This document shows positions 26,387-35,469 of a stretch of 64,000 bases of DNA, in pieces. The stretch's first letter is position 1, and each line of letters starts with the position of its first letter. This stretch comes from Bacillota bacterium (GTDB lineage: Bacteria > Bacillota > UBA4882 > UBA8346): contig JAEYRN010000030.1 of the NCBI GenBank assembly GCA_023435565.1, positions 1-64,000 of the forward strand. The letters are read 5' to 3'. The notes beneath the pieces were generated by a model. The model saw only the letters and a program-made list of their open reading frames with translations, was not told the DNA's origin and made no database searches. Made by a program: the position numbers and the translations under genes.

Positions 26387-27364
26387 TTAGAATCCTTCGA
26401 TATTACCGTCTTTAACCATATCTGGAGTCATATAACCAATACCGGTGTTATACCACATGGGCGATTCGATACCCAAGTTTTGCATCATTAAGGATACGGT
26501 ACATAACCGGCCAATAGTATTGGGTCTGGTTGCAATCGATAGATCAAGGACGCCTTCACGCATTAACTGTTGAAGCTGAGGAACATCGTCAATACCTACA
26601 TACTTAACTTTACCAACTTTTTTGGCTTCTTTTAGCGCTAAACCTAATCCAACAGGACCGGCGGCATCAACTACAGCAAAACCATCTAAATCCGGATGAG
26701 CGGCCAGAATCCGGGCGCATTCGGTATGTGCTTTTTCTACATCGTCATAATCAAAGCCAGTTGCTACAACTTTTACATCCGGATACTTTTTGAATAAATC
26801 ATTCAATGCTCTGAACCGATCCGCATGGGCGGAATTGGTGGGAACACCATGCATAATTGCAACATTACCTTTATAATTGATTCTCTTCAAAAGTTCTTTT
26901 CCTTCAATCAAGCCCTGTTCGTAGAAGTCGTTAGAGATATAAGGAATTTGTGAACCTTCGGGAGCCGTGGAAACATAAAGAACAAGCGGAATACCGCGTT
27001 TTTGGGCTTCTTTGAGAATTGGCATGCTTGCTTTCACATCAATACAATCTATGGCAATTCCATCAGGTTTTGTGGCAATGGCCCTCTCCAATAGCCTATT
27101 TTGTTCAACCAAATCAGCTTGTGCGGGAGCCTGGTAGTCAATGATGATCTTTGTCCCCATTGCTTTACCTAATTTTTCAGCAGCATCAAGAGAACCTCCG
27201 CGAACGATGTCAAACCAAGATTGCACCAAAATCGGAATCATTACAAACCGATATTGTTTTTTAACGGCAACGGTTGGTTTTTTGGCTTCCCCAACAAAAG
27301 ACAACATGCTGATCACAACCGACAAAACCAGGAAGAATACTAGTAGCTTCTTCATCTTTGTCAT
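26387..27364 (-). CDS. Sugar-binding protein of the ABC transporter
   Basis: The 325-residue protein has a signal peptide (KKLLVFFLVLSVVISMLSF, about 5-23) and a periplasmic-binding-protein family 4 fold (RbsB-like): QSWFDIVRGGSLDAAEKLG, AIATKPDGIAIDCID and VKYVGIDDVPQ. The signal peptide lacks a lipobox Cys. Single-membrane Gram-positives normally anchor such proteins by lipid; a soluble form hints at a two-membrane envelope or another anchoring method. It follows dhaL after 192 bases in which I see no gene, and it is separated from the ATPase by a hairpin. Confidence 0.92.
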   Translation of the reverse strand: MTKMKKLLVFFLVLSVVISMLSFVGEAKKPTVAVKKQYRFVMIPILVQSWFDIVRGGSLDAAEKLGKAMGTKIIIDYQAPAQADLVEQNRLLERAIATKPDGIAIDCIDVKASMPILKEAQKRGIPLVLYVSTAPEGSQIPYISNDFYEQGLIEGKELLKRINYKGNVAIMHGVPTNSAHADRFRALNDLFKKYPDVKVVATGFDYDDVEKAHTECARILAAHPDLDGFAVVDAAGPVGLGLALKEAKKVGKVKYVGIDDVPQLQQLMREGVLDLSIATRPNTIGRLCTVSLMMQNLGIESPMWYNTGIGYMTPDMVKDGNIEGF

Positions 27365-27556
27365 ACACTACACACCCTTTCATGTTTTTACAAATATGTT
27401 TACGCGTATTCTAATCTTCTGGCGGAGACCCACATTGGTAATAATTTAGCATATATTTTCCCCTGCAAACCCATATGAGTCTATCTCTCTGTTGATGCGT
27501 ACCGTATCTTAATCCCCTTAAGTACCCTCCTTTCTCCTTTTACTAACAATTGCAAT

Positions 27557-28201
27557 CTAACCAACAATTGTCTTAAAAAAGGTAGATATTATGGTATACA
27601 TTGATGCCGAACCCGGATCAATGTGTCCCAAACTTCTCTCCCCTAAGCGGCTGGATCGACCTCGCAAAGAAAGCATGTCCTTGGTCGAATTCATCCCATT
27701 CTCTGCAGCCTTTATCGCTAAATCGCAGGCTTCCTTCATAGTTTTTCCATTTGAAAAACCCGCTTCAAGTGCGTCTACTCCAGGCCGTATTGTGTCATAC
27801 ATAGTTTTTTCTCCAACTTTGACGTTGCCCCGTTTTTCTATTCCCATTACAAAAGCAACCCACATCTTGACAAAATCTTCGAAGGTAATTTCGGTTTTAC
27901 CCGTCACTATTTTTCCGGCTTCAGTGAAGGCCGTACCATAAAGAGGACCCATGGCGGCGCCGCTGGAAAATACAATGGCCCGTCCAACTGCTTTCAATAA
28001 GTCACCTATGTCATTCTTACTATCGTTATACCCGGAAGCAACCTCCGCTACTTTCTTGAATGCGCTACAAACACTGTCGCCATGGTCCGAATCGCCGATA
28101 GGGCTGTCCAAATCATTGAAATATTGTTTGTTTTTATCTAACTCTTCCGAAACATTTATTAGAGCAGCCCGGATCTTCTCGAAAGTAATTGCGGTTGACA
28201 T
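27557..28201 (-). CDS. dhaL: DhaL-type ATP-binding kinase subunit
   Basis: The 214-residue subunit has the Mg/nucleotide motif IGDSDHGDS (Asp-rich), SSGAAMGPLYGTAF and RGRSSRLGERSLGHIDPGS, all typical of DhaL. It phosphorylates a short ketose bound to DhaK; no DhaM (PTS) subunit is present, so ATP is probably used directly. It overlaps the dhaK stop by one base (TAATG). With the epimerase and RpiB-like genes, a tetrulose (erythrulose) rather than dihydroxyacetone is a reasonable substrate; this is inference. Confidence 0.92.
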   Translation of the reverse strand: MSTAITFEKIRAALINVSEELDKNKQYFNDLDSPIGDSDHGDSVCSAFKKVAEVASGYNDSKNDIGDLLKAVGRAIVFSSGAAMGPLYGTAFTEAGKIVTGKTEITFEDFVKMWVAFVMGIEKRGNVKVGEKTMYDTIRPGVDALEAGFSNGKTMKEACDLAIKAAENGMNSTKDMLSLRGRSSRLGERSLGHIDPGSASMYTIISTFFKTIVG

Positions 28202-29211
28202 TATTTCCCACCTTTTCCTGCCGTCATGAAATGAACGGCATCAACAGGATGGTCAACACATTTTTTGCCATTCTCGTCCAACCGGGTCAAAGTAATTGAA
28301 AATCCGCCCATCTCCATTGAGGTAAAGAACTCACCGGTCCATGCCTTATACACCTTAATCCCCTTATCCCGAAGGATCTCATCAATTCTCCTGTAAACGA
28401 TGTACATCTCCAGCAGCGAGGTTGATCCCAAACCATTAAGGATGACCGAAACTTCGTCATTTTTCTTGAAAGGTAAGTCGGCCAAAATTTTATCCATAAT
28501 GATATCCGTAATATCATCAGCAGACATCATTTTAACCCTTTGAATGCCCGGTTCTCCATGGTGACCGACGCCAATCTCCATTTCATCCGCGCCAATCTCA
28601 AAACTGGGCTTTCCTGATGAGGGCATGATACACGCCGTATGAGCCACTCCCAAGCTCCTCGTATTAAAGATAATCTCATCTCCGGCTTTCTTCATCGATT
28701 TGAGATCAGCGCCGGCATCCGCCATGGCTCCCATAACCTTCCAGAGAATGATTTCTCCCGCAACACCTCTTCTATTGTCCATCCTCTCGATTGGCGATGA
28801 TGCCACGTCATCATTTACGACTACCATCTCAATTTCAAGGCCTTCTTCCCGAAGCATGTCGATAGCCATGCCGAAATTCATCAGATCTCCGGAGTAGTTA
28901 CCAATACAGACCAGCACACCTTTGCCTCCGTCGGCGGCTTTGATAGCGTCGTAACAGATTTGCACACCGGGCGCAGCGAATATATTTCCTACCGCAACCG
29001 CGTCCAACATGCCTTTTCCGATATATCCGGTTAAGGCCGGTTTATGCCCGGACCCTCCACCGGTGACAATTCCTACTTTACCCTTAACAGGAGCATCCTT
29101 TCTTGCAATTACCCGTTCCGCTTTCTTTTCTACTTTGTCGGAATTTGCGGCGACAAATCCCGCCAGCATTTCTTCGATCATATTGTCATAGTAATTAATA
29201 AACTTTTTCAT
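28201..29211 (-). CDS. dhaK: DhaK-type substrate-binding kinase subunit
   Basis: The 336-residue protein has GGGSGHKPALTGYIGKGMLDAV, CIGNYSGDLMNF and GVGHHGEPG, whose His is the residue that holds the ketose covalently as a hemiaminal. It is the substrate-binding half of a dihydroxyacetone-kinase-type enzyme with DhaL encoded next. It comes directly after the epimerase gene in the operon. Paralogues that use L- or D-erythrulose are known in tetritol pathways and have similar neighbours. Confidence 0.94.
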   Translation of the reverse strand: MKKFINYYDNMIEEMLAGFVAANSDKVEKKAERVIARKDAPVKGKVGIVTGGGSGHKPALTGYIGKGMLDAVAVGNIFAAPGVQICYDAIKAADGGKGVLVCIGNYSGDLMNFGMAIDMLREEGLEIEMVVVNDDVASSPIERMDNRRGVAGEIILWKVMGAMADAGADLKSMKKAGDEIIFNTRSLGVAHTACIMPSSGKPSFEIGADEMEIGVGHHGEPGIQRVKMMSADDITDIIMDKILADLPFKKNDEVSVILNGLGSTSLLEMYIVYRRIDEILRDKGIKVYKAWTGEFFTSMEMGGFSITLTRLDENGKKCVDHPVDAVHFMTAGKGGK

Positions 29212-29241
29212 TGTTTTCAGCCCCTTTTAAAGTTTGTTCTC

Positions 29242-30102
29242 TTACTCGCCAATCTCAGCCGCAATTTTTCTAAGGTTTTTAACTCCTTGAACTGCTAAGG
29301 CTTCACCGGTCTCGGCAAAATGTCTCCATATTGCGCAACCACCGCTCAATTCTTCGAAGCTGGGATCAAAAGATTCGATAACAAGAGGCCCGTAAAAACC
29401 AACCTTCTTTAAAGCTACAAAAAAATCTTTCCAAGGCACATGACCGGTTCCGGGAATCCCTCGGTTATTTTCACAGGTGTGCACATATCCAAGATAATCA
29501 CGGCCACATGTCATAACCGCATCCACAAAGCTTGTCTCCTCCATATTCATATGGAAGGTATCAAGGTGTACCTTAATATTGCCGGTCCCAACATCCTTAC
29601 AATACCGGACAGCGTCTTCCGCAATATTTAAAAAATGAGTTTCAAAACGGTTGAGCGGTTCAACACAGATGGTTACATCTCCGGTTTCCTTGGCGTATTT
29701 TGCAACTTCTCTCATTGCCGTTACCGACCATTCCCACTCTTGTTCCGTTCTAGGCCGCTTAGTGATATAACCCCAGGCCGCATAATTAACTCCGCCAAAA
29801 ATTTTCGACCCCAGCGTATTATTAATATCAATTTGCTTTTTTAACAGCTCAACCCCGACTTTTCGGACATTAGGATCGGGAGAAATAATGTTTCCTTTTG
29901 GTTCAAGAGTCGTTGTTGTAACAACCTCAATATCAATCTTTTTCAATTCTTCCTTTACTTCCTGAACAGGGAATTTTTCCGGATAAGCAATTGCAAGGTC
30001 TAGAACCTCAAAACCAAGTTCTTTAGCTTTGGATATAATCCAAAGGTCTTTCTTTTCAAAAACTTCAGCCCAGATAAACGAGTCAACTCCAAACTTAAAC
30101 AT
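29242..30102 (-). CDS. Ketose 3-epimerase-like TIM-barrel protein
   Basis: The 286-residue protein belongs to the D-tagatose/D-psicose 3-epimerase group of xylose-isomerase-like barrels. The four metal ligands are visible in CVEPLNRFETHFLN (Glu), KVHLDTFHMNMEE (Asp), HTCENNRGIPGTG (His) and LVIESFDP (Glu). It is the first gene of the operon, about 300 bases after the promoter at 30407-30435. It should epimerise or isomerise the imported free sugar, or its phosphate, before or after the DhaK/DhaL-type step. Confidence 0.88.
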   Translation of the reverse strand: MFKFGVDSFIWAEVFEKKDLWIISKAKELGFEVLDLAIAYPEKFPVQEVKEELKKIDIEVVTTTTLEPKGNIISPDPNVRKVGVELLKKQIDINNTLGSKIFGGVNYAAWGYITKRPRTEQEWEWSVTAMREVAKYAKETGDVTICVEPLNRFETHFLNIAEDAVRYCKDVGTGNIKVHLDTFHMNMEETSFVDAVMTCGRDYLGYVHTCENNRGIPGTGHVPWKDFFVALKKVGFYGPLVIESFDPSFEELSGGCAIWRHFAETGEALAVQGVKNLRKIAAEIGE

Positions 30103-30302
30103 GATTCACCCTCCTTTAATAGTTTCATATCTCTAAGAGACACACATCCACACGACAACAACGGTTATTCCACAAGCAAAGGAGCAAGTTGAGCCTAGTC
30201 TTATAATCATTAATTTACAAAATATGCCATGTGCTGTTTATTAAATTTTCAAGGTGCACATTGGTTAAAAAAACATAAAAATATGACATTTTTTATAGAT
30301 TC

Positions 30303-30321
30303 AATTTCAAAAATGTGAATT
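30303..30321. promoter_or_regulatory. Second, weaker copy of the SorC-type repeat
   Basis: AATTTCAAAAATGTGAATT resembles TTTCAC-N4-GTGAAA (12 of 16 core positions). It lies downstream of the sugar-operon promoter, where a bound protein could block elongation or loop to the upstream site. Confidence 0.4.
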
Positions 30322-30406
30322 CGTTTCGTAGACCTTTTAAAAAACAAAACAACGAGGAGCAGCTAAAATTAGAGGAACATTGGGTTACTATTTGGAAGAC
30401 AATTAT

Positions 30407-30435
30407 ACTATATCCAAAAAATAAACAAATGTCAA
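30407..30435 (-). promoter_or_regulatory. Promoter of the sugar operon
   Basis: On the minus strand TTGACA (30430-30435), 17 bases, TATAGT (30407-30412). This gives a leader of about 300 bases before the epimerase ATG at 30102. The remaining gap between the epimerase and the kinase gene (30103-30693) holds only this promoter and the two repeats, as far as I can see. Confidence 0.7.
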
Positions 30436-30450
30436 TAATATAAAAATTAG

Positions 30451-30466
30451 TTTCACATTTGTGTAT
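30451..30466. promoter_or_regulatory. SorC-type operator upstream of the sugar-operon promoter
   Basis: TTTCACATTTGTGTAT matches the perfect repeat at 21241-21256 in 13 of 16 positions. It stands exactly 15 bases upstream of the -35 box, the same distance as at the dehydrogenase operon. Confidence 0.65.
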
Positions 30467-30693
30467 TTTGTTGCTAAGTCTTTATGGCAAACTAGTAAAA
30501 GAAAGCTATATCTGGAATAATATTAATGATATCTCGGATGAATACAATTTCACGTTTCGGTTCGCCAGTTAGTTCCCGAGTTAAGGAAATTTATATATGT
30601 TTAGAGCACAACATTAAGACTTAAAGGATTTCTACCGATTATTATATTGGTAAAATGGTTTTAAGCTTAAAAAATGCGAGAGGAAAGAGGCAT

Positions 30694-33600
30694 ATGTGGG
30701 AATTCAGACCTCTGGCCTTACTGCCATTGATCTCAGCTTTATCGATTATCGTTAACATAATTGTTTATCTCTTAAAGGCTAAAAAATCATCACTATTATT
30801 TAGTTTTATCGCTTATTTATTTATCATGTTTTTATGGCCTTTCGGCCAAGCAATCCAATATTGTGCCGCTAGTAACGATTTAGTTATCTTTACTATTTAT
30901 TTGATTCATACCTCCATCAATTTCGTCGGTCTTATGTGGTTTTTATTTACAATACATTTTACCAGCACCGACGGAAAATTGTACTTAAAGAAAATGGTTC
31001 CCTTGTTGGTTTTCCCACTAATAGGATTTATATTATTTCTAACCAATCAGTATCATCATTTATATTTTCAATCAATTGGTTACGATCCAAGGATAGTCAT
31101 TAAGGTTAGTTATGGACTATGTTTCTGGTTCACTGCTCTGACAACTTATAGTTATGTTATTGCCGGAGCAGTAAGATTGGCCAAATATGCCGTCAGGAAA
31201 ACAGGTGTTACCAAAGGACAGGCCATTATTTTAACTTTTGGACCATTATTGCCTCTCTTCGCATCTATCGCATACACTATTTATATTGTTGTCGCTAAAA
31301 TCGAAATCCCGGAGTTTTTTGATTTAACTCCCTCCCTTTTCGCAATTTCTGTCACTATTTATTCGATTGCGGTTTTTAAATTTAGGTTTTTAGATATTGT
31401 TCCCGGAGCTTTAAAGAAAATTTTCGAGAATTTGCCTGATTCGATTTTAGTAGTTGACAATTATAATTCAATTGTTAATTTAAATGATTCATTCATCAAT
31501 AATTTTGGGAATTTTAATAACCATGAAAATATTAGTTATTTGATAAATGAATTACAAATTGCTTTCATAAAGAATCAGGAGTCCGAAAGGATATTAAAAG
31601 CAATCGAGTATGGTACGGAAGAACCGGTAACAAAAGGCGAGGTTGTTTTACAAGAACCTTTATCTAAAACTTATGAAGTCAATATTCAAAAGTTGGAACT
31701 ACATAAAAATATGTATCAGGGAAGAATTATTACCTTCCACGACGTCACAGAACATAAACGATTATTGGAAGAGTTAATTGAGGCTAATGGAAAACTAAAG
31801 AAGCTGGATTCCGTCAAAAACGATTTCATCGCAAACATCACCCATGATTTCAGGTCTCCCTTAACCCTAATCCTGAATACCGCAGACATAAACTTAAAGA
31901 AACACCGGGATAATCCTTATCAAGAACAGTTTGAGCTTATACGCTCCTCTGCGTATCGAATGATGAGCTTTATCGATCGATTGCTTGATTTGGCTAAAAT
32001 GGATGCCCAGAAAATAAAACTAAAGGTAACCAAAACGGATATAGTGAAGTTTGTTAAAAAAATAGTCCATTATTATCAGTCGGCAGTAACGAATACAAAT
32101 ATTGAGATCATCACCAAGTTTCCTAAAAAATCGGTAGAAAACTTCTATACCGACGAGGAAAAACTTGATGAGGTTATTAGTAATATTCTATCCAATGCTG
32201 TGAAATATGTTGGCATTGAAAACGGACGAATAGAAATCGAGGTTAAAGACGAAGCGGAGACCATTTTAATAGTGATATCCGATAACGGAATTGGCATACC
32301 TCAGGACAAACTGGAAATTATTTTTAACCGATTTGAACAATTAGAAGTCGGCCGAAACACCAAACATGGCGGTAGCGGAATCGGTTTGGCCTTTGCCAAA
32401 CAGCTGGTGGAATGTATGATGGGAACTATCCGGGCCGAATCGGGAGGTGAAAGCCAAGGTTCAAGATTTATAATTCAGTTACCCAAAGGAAAATCCTTCT
32501 TTAATGAAGACAATGTTTCAACAGAAACCATGAATTCTAATACTTGTGCCCGGCTGGTAAATCTGACAAAATACGATATCGATAGAAAAATTCAACAAGA
32601 TAAACTGGAACTATATATCAAAGAAAGAAATAAAGAAACTGAATTTAATCCTAAAAAGAGCTTAATACTAATTATTGATGATGATAAACCCATGGCAGAA
32701 CTGGTAATGAATTATTTGTTAATGAATGGTTTTCTTAATTTCATCATCGCCAACAGCGGAAAAATAGGTTTGGAAGCAGTATATCAATATACGCCGGATA
32801 TCATCATTTGCGACTATAACATGCCCGGGATGACGGGAAAAGAAGTTCATGACTCAATCGTCGAGAATCCCAAATACAAGCAGATACCTTTTATCTTTTT
32901 ATCGGCGGTAGCGGATAGAAATCTAATAATTGAGCGGAGAGAAAAAGGCGCCAACGCCTATCTAAAGAAACCGATTGAGGAGAAAGATCTTGTACTAACA
33001 GTAAATCTGCACCTAAAAAAATATTTTGATTATTTAATCACCCTTGAACTCGCGGCCACGGATGAACTTACCGGTTTATATAACCGACGGGAAATCATCA
33101 AACGGTTAAATAACGAATTATCCGTCAGAAAACTAAGGGAACTATCGCTGTTAATCTTCGATTTGGACCATTTTAAGGATATCAACGACCAATACGGACA
33201 TCAGTGCGGAGACCAGGTTTTAAAAACAATCGGAAAATTGATCAAAGAAAACCTCCGGCCCTATGATATCCCTGGAAGATACGGTGGAGACGAATTTTTA
33301 GTAATTTTGCCCGAAACAAATGCGGAAAATGCGGTTCGGGTTGGGGAGATCTTAAGAAAACTAATTGCCGAACAAAATGTAAAATATGGGGAGACAATTT
33401 TCTCTATTACTTGCAGCTTTGGTGTATCGTCTCTAATCGCGCATCAAAATGATATTGCGAGAGAGCTTCAGTTGGCTAATTTGAAGGAAATCTATGAAGT
33501 AAAGGATCCGGAGCAATCGGACTGGAATATGCTCCAAGGAAAAAAACAACAAGTTGCCGAACTGCTCTTAAGTTATGCCGACAAAGCCCTTTACCGGTCG

Positions 33601-33729
33601 AAAAATACGGTATGTAATGTTTGCGGATATTTTATGGAAAATCGGAAGAACTTAACCGACGCCTTCTGTCCTAAATGCGATAGCAAAGAAATTGTTTACG
33701 GGAAGAATAAAGTAACCTTATATTCTTGA
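30694..33729 (+). CDS. Hybrid sensor kinase with REC, GGDEF and zinc-ribbon domains
   Basis: I place the start at ATG 30694 (AGAGGAAAGAGG upstream); the frame is open from 30655. The 1011-residue protein has seven hydrophobic helices (about 1-235, 7TM histidine-kinase type), a PAS-like domain (about 240-360), HisKA with NITHDFRSPL, HATPase with DNGIGIP and GGSGIGLAFAK, a receiver (LILIIDDDKPMAEL, phospho-acceptor in ICDYNMPGMTG, KKP), then GGDEF with DELTGLYNRR and YGGDEFLVILP. After GGDEF comes a C-terminal zinc ribbon (CNVCGYF and CPKC). It should sense a membrane signal and make cyclic di-GMP. The gene is followed by a binding protein and a chemoreceptor. Confidence 0.92.
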   Translation: MWEFRPLALLPLISALSIIVNIIVYLLKAKKSSLLFSFIAYLFIMFLWPFGQAIQYCAASNDLVIFTIYLIHTSINFVGLMWFLFTIHFTSTDGKLYLKKMVPLLVFPLIGFILFLTNQYHHLYFQSIGYDPRIVIKVSYGLCFWFTALTTYSYVIAGAVRLAKYAVRKTGVTKGQAIILTFGPLLPLFASIAYTIYIVVAKIEIPEFFDLTPSLFAISVTIYSIAVFKFRFLDIVPGALKKIFENLPDSILVVDNYNSIVNLNDSFINNFGNFNNHENISYLINELQIAFIKNQESERILKAIEYGTEEPVTKGEVVLQEPLSKTYEVNIQKLELHKNMYQGRIITFHDVTEHKRLLEELIEANGKLKKLDSVKNDFIANITHDFRSPLTLILNTADINLKKHRDNPYQEQFELIRSSAYRMMSFIDRLLDLAKMDAQKIKLKVTKTDIVKFVKKIVHYYQSAVTNTNIEIITKFPKKSVENFYTDEEKLDEVISNILSNAVKYVGIENGRIEIEVKDEAETILIVISDNGIGIPQDKLEIIFNRFEQLEVGRNTKHGGSGIGLAFAKQLVECMMGTIRAESGGESQGSRFIIQLPKGKSFFNEDNVSTETMNSNTCARLVNLTKYDIDRKIQQDKLELYIKERNKETEFNPKKSLILIIDDDKPMAELVMNYLLMNGFLNFIIANSGKIGLEAVYQYTPDIIICDYNMPGMTGKEVHDSIVENPKYKQIPFIFLSAVADRNLIIERREKGANAYLKKPIEEKDLVLTVNLHLKKYFDYLITLELAATDELTGLYNRREIIKRLNNELSVRKLRELSLLIFDLDHFKDINDQYGHQCGDQVLKTIGKLIKENLRPYDIPGRYGGDEFLVILPETNAENAVRVGEILRKLIAEQNVKYGETIFSITCSFGVSSLIAHQNDIARELQLANLKEIYEVKDPEQSDWNMLQGKKQQVAELLLSYADKALYRSKNTVCNVCGYFMENRKNLTDAFCPKCDSKEIVYGKNKVTLYS

Positions 33730-34181
33730 AAGTTAACTCAGCAAGATTGCTCGCTTAGAGAATGCCTAACAACGACTCACCCCAAGTCAAATGCCTTTTA
33801 AAGCTACCATAATATTGCCCCTCTCTATAGGAACTTATAAATTAGCGAAGAACAAATTTTTAACCGCGAAGGATCTCTTCAATTTTTTTTCAAAAATAAT
33901 TACTAGAAATATGTTAAGTTTATGGAAATTTTTTCGATAACTAATATATAAATTTAAAAAATATTAATAATTGCCAATTTGAACTTAGCCACTCCATCTT
34001 TCATAAAAACACCTCTCATTATTAGGTAAATCGGCTATTTGCAAGGTATTTCCTTCTTAATAATTTTAACATAGGGCTGTATGAAGGTGGGGTGATAAAT
34101 CGAAAATTGTATTTTTAACCACATCGACTTATTTTTTAGATGAATAAGTTATAACCAAATCACTCGAAAGGTAGTGAAAAA
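33730..34181. other. Intergenic region without supported gene
   Basis: About 450 AT-rich bases. The only item seen is a 16-codon minus-strand frame at 33946-33996 with a good GAGGTG, too short to call. No clear terminator or promoter stands out. Confidence 0.4.
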
Positions 34182-35297
34182 ATGGCTAAAAAAATCGGTT
34201 TATTCGTTGGCATTATTCTAATTATCGTAATTATCGCAGTAATTTTTCTCATATTTGGATTGAAGGTGTTTGAGAAAAAACCGATTACCATCGGGGCAAT
34301 TCTTCCCATGACGGGTCCGGCAAGCAGTTCAGCTATCGAAGTACGGGACGGATTAAATTTAGCAGTGGAAGAAGTTAATTCACAAGGCGGTATCAACGGA
34401 CAGAAAGTAAATCTAATAATTGAGGAGTGTAAAATCGATCCCGAAGAAGCAAAAACCGTTTTCCAAAAAATAGAGAACGATATTCACCCCGATTTGTATC
34501 TAACAATACTAAGCCCGTTAGTAGTTGCTCTAGCCCCTTTGGCTGAAGAAAATAAAGTTTCGTTAATCTCACCGCTTGTTACAGGTTCCAATCAGACAAT
34601 AATTGATGGGAAAAAATGGGTTTTTAGGACTTGTGCTCCGGCAGATATTGAAGTACCGACAGCGATTAACATCTTGAAGGAGAAAGATATCCGGAACGTA
34701 GGCGTGATTTATCAGAACGACTCATTCGGTCAAACCGTCCAAAAGCCTTTTGAATCGGAATTCACCAAAATTGGCGGTACGGTTTTAACAGCGTCTTTTG
34801 ATACTAACGCCAAGGATTTTCGAACTCAGATTTCCAAATTAATAAATATGGAGGCAGTGTATCTGGTAGGGCTTCCGAATTATCTTGAGATCTTAATCAA
34901 ACAATTAAGAGAACTCCAATATAAAGGAGTAATCGTATCCACATCGGTCGCCGCCCAGCCGGCCTTTAGAAATCTACCGGAGGCAAACGGAGTTTATGTG
35001 GCGGCACAATTTTGTTACAACTTAAATTTCAGTATGGCGAACCGTTTGAAAGAAAAATATGAATCACGATATAACAAACCATTTAACCATGAGGCCGGAT
35101 ATGGTTATGACTCCATCAGGATGCTGGCGGGTTTGTTGGAGAATCGGCCGGTTTCCCGGGAAAATATAAGGGATATACTAGAAGGCGGTTTTACCTATTC
35201 GGGGCTTTTTGGAAATCTATCGATAAAAAAAGGTAGTCATGATTTGTCTCCACCCTTATATACGGCTCAAATTGTAAATGGAGAATTAGTTTTTTAA
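34182..35297 (+). CDS. Membrane-anchored LivK-like binding protein, orphan
   Basis: The 371-residue protein has one N-terminal helix (IGLFVGIILIIVIIAVIFLI, about 5-24) without a signal-peptidase or lipobox motif, so it is probably membrane-anchored. The rest is a type I periplasmic binding fold of the branched-chain-amino-acid type: ITIGAILPMTGPASSS, VEEVNSQGGINGQ, NVGVIYQNDSFGQ and EAGYGYDSIRML. No permease or ATPase gene is nearby; it sits between a sensor kinase and a chemoreceptor, so it may present a ligand to one of them. That role is inference. Confidence 0.88.
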   Translation: MAKKIGLFVGIILIIVIIAVIFLIFGLKVFEKKPITIGAILPMTGPASSSAIEVRDGLNLAVEEVNSQGGINGQKVNLIIEECKIDPEEAKTVFQKIENDIHPDLYLTILSPLVVALAPLAEENKVSLISPLVTGSNQTIIDGKKWVFRTCAPADIEVPTAINILKEKDIRNVGVIYQNDSFGQTVQKPFESEFTKIGGTVLTASFDTNAKDFRTQISKLINMEAVYLVGLPNYLEILIKQLRELQYKGVIVSTSVAAQPAFRNLPEANGVYVAAQFCYNLNFSMANRLKEKYESRYNKPFNHEAGYGYDSIRMLAGLLENRPVSRENIRDILEGGFTYSGLFGNLSIKKGSHDLSPPLYTAQIVNGELVF

Positions 35298-35320
35298 TAA
35301 ACCTTTTCAGGTGAATAATG

Positions 35321-35361
35321 GGCGCAATTAGATTTGTCAAAAGCCAAATTTAACTTGCGCC
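35321..35361 (+). terminator. Hairpin after the LivK-like gene
   Basis: GGCGCAATTAGATTTG (35321-35336) pairs with 35345-35361 over about 16 base pairs with one bulged C and one G-U pair; the loop is eight bases. There is no U-run after it, so it may be a processing or Rho-type signal rather than a simple terminator. Confidence 0.5.
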
Positions 35362-35469
35362 TACTATTCTGTTCAACAGTACTTTCCATTTTTTCAATGA
35401 AAAAGAGCTTGCTTTATTTAACTTGAAAAGAAAAGAATGATAAGATATCCAAATGCCGAGGTGAATCGA

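Noticed and set aside
33946..33996. Sixteen-codon frame (MKDGVAKFKLAIINIF) with GAGGTG
   Set aside because: Too short, no homologue or context to support it.
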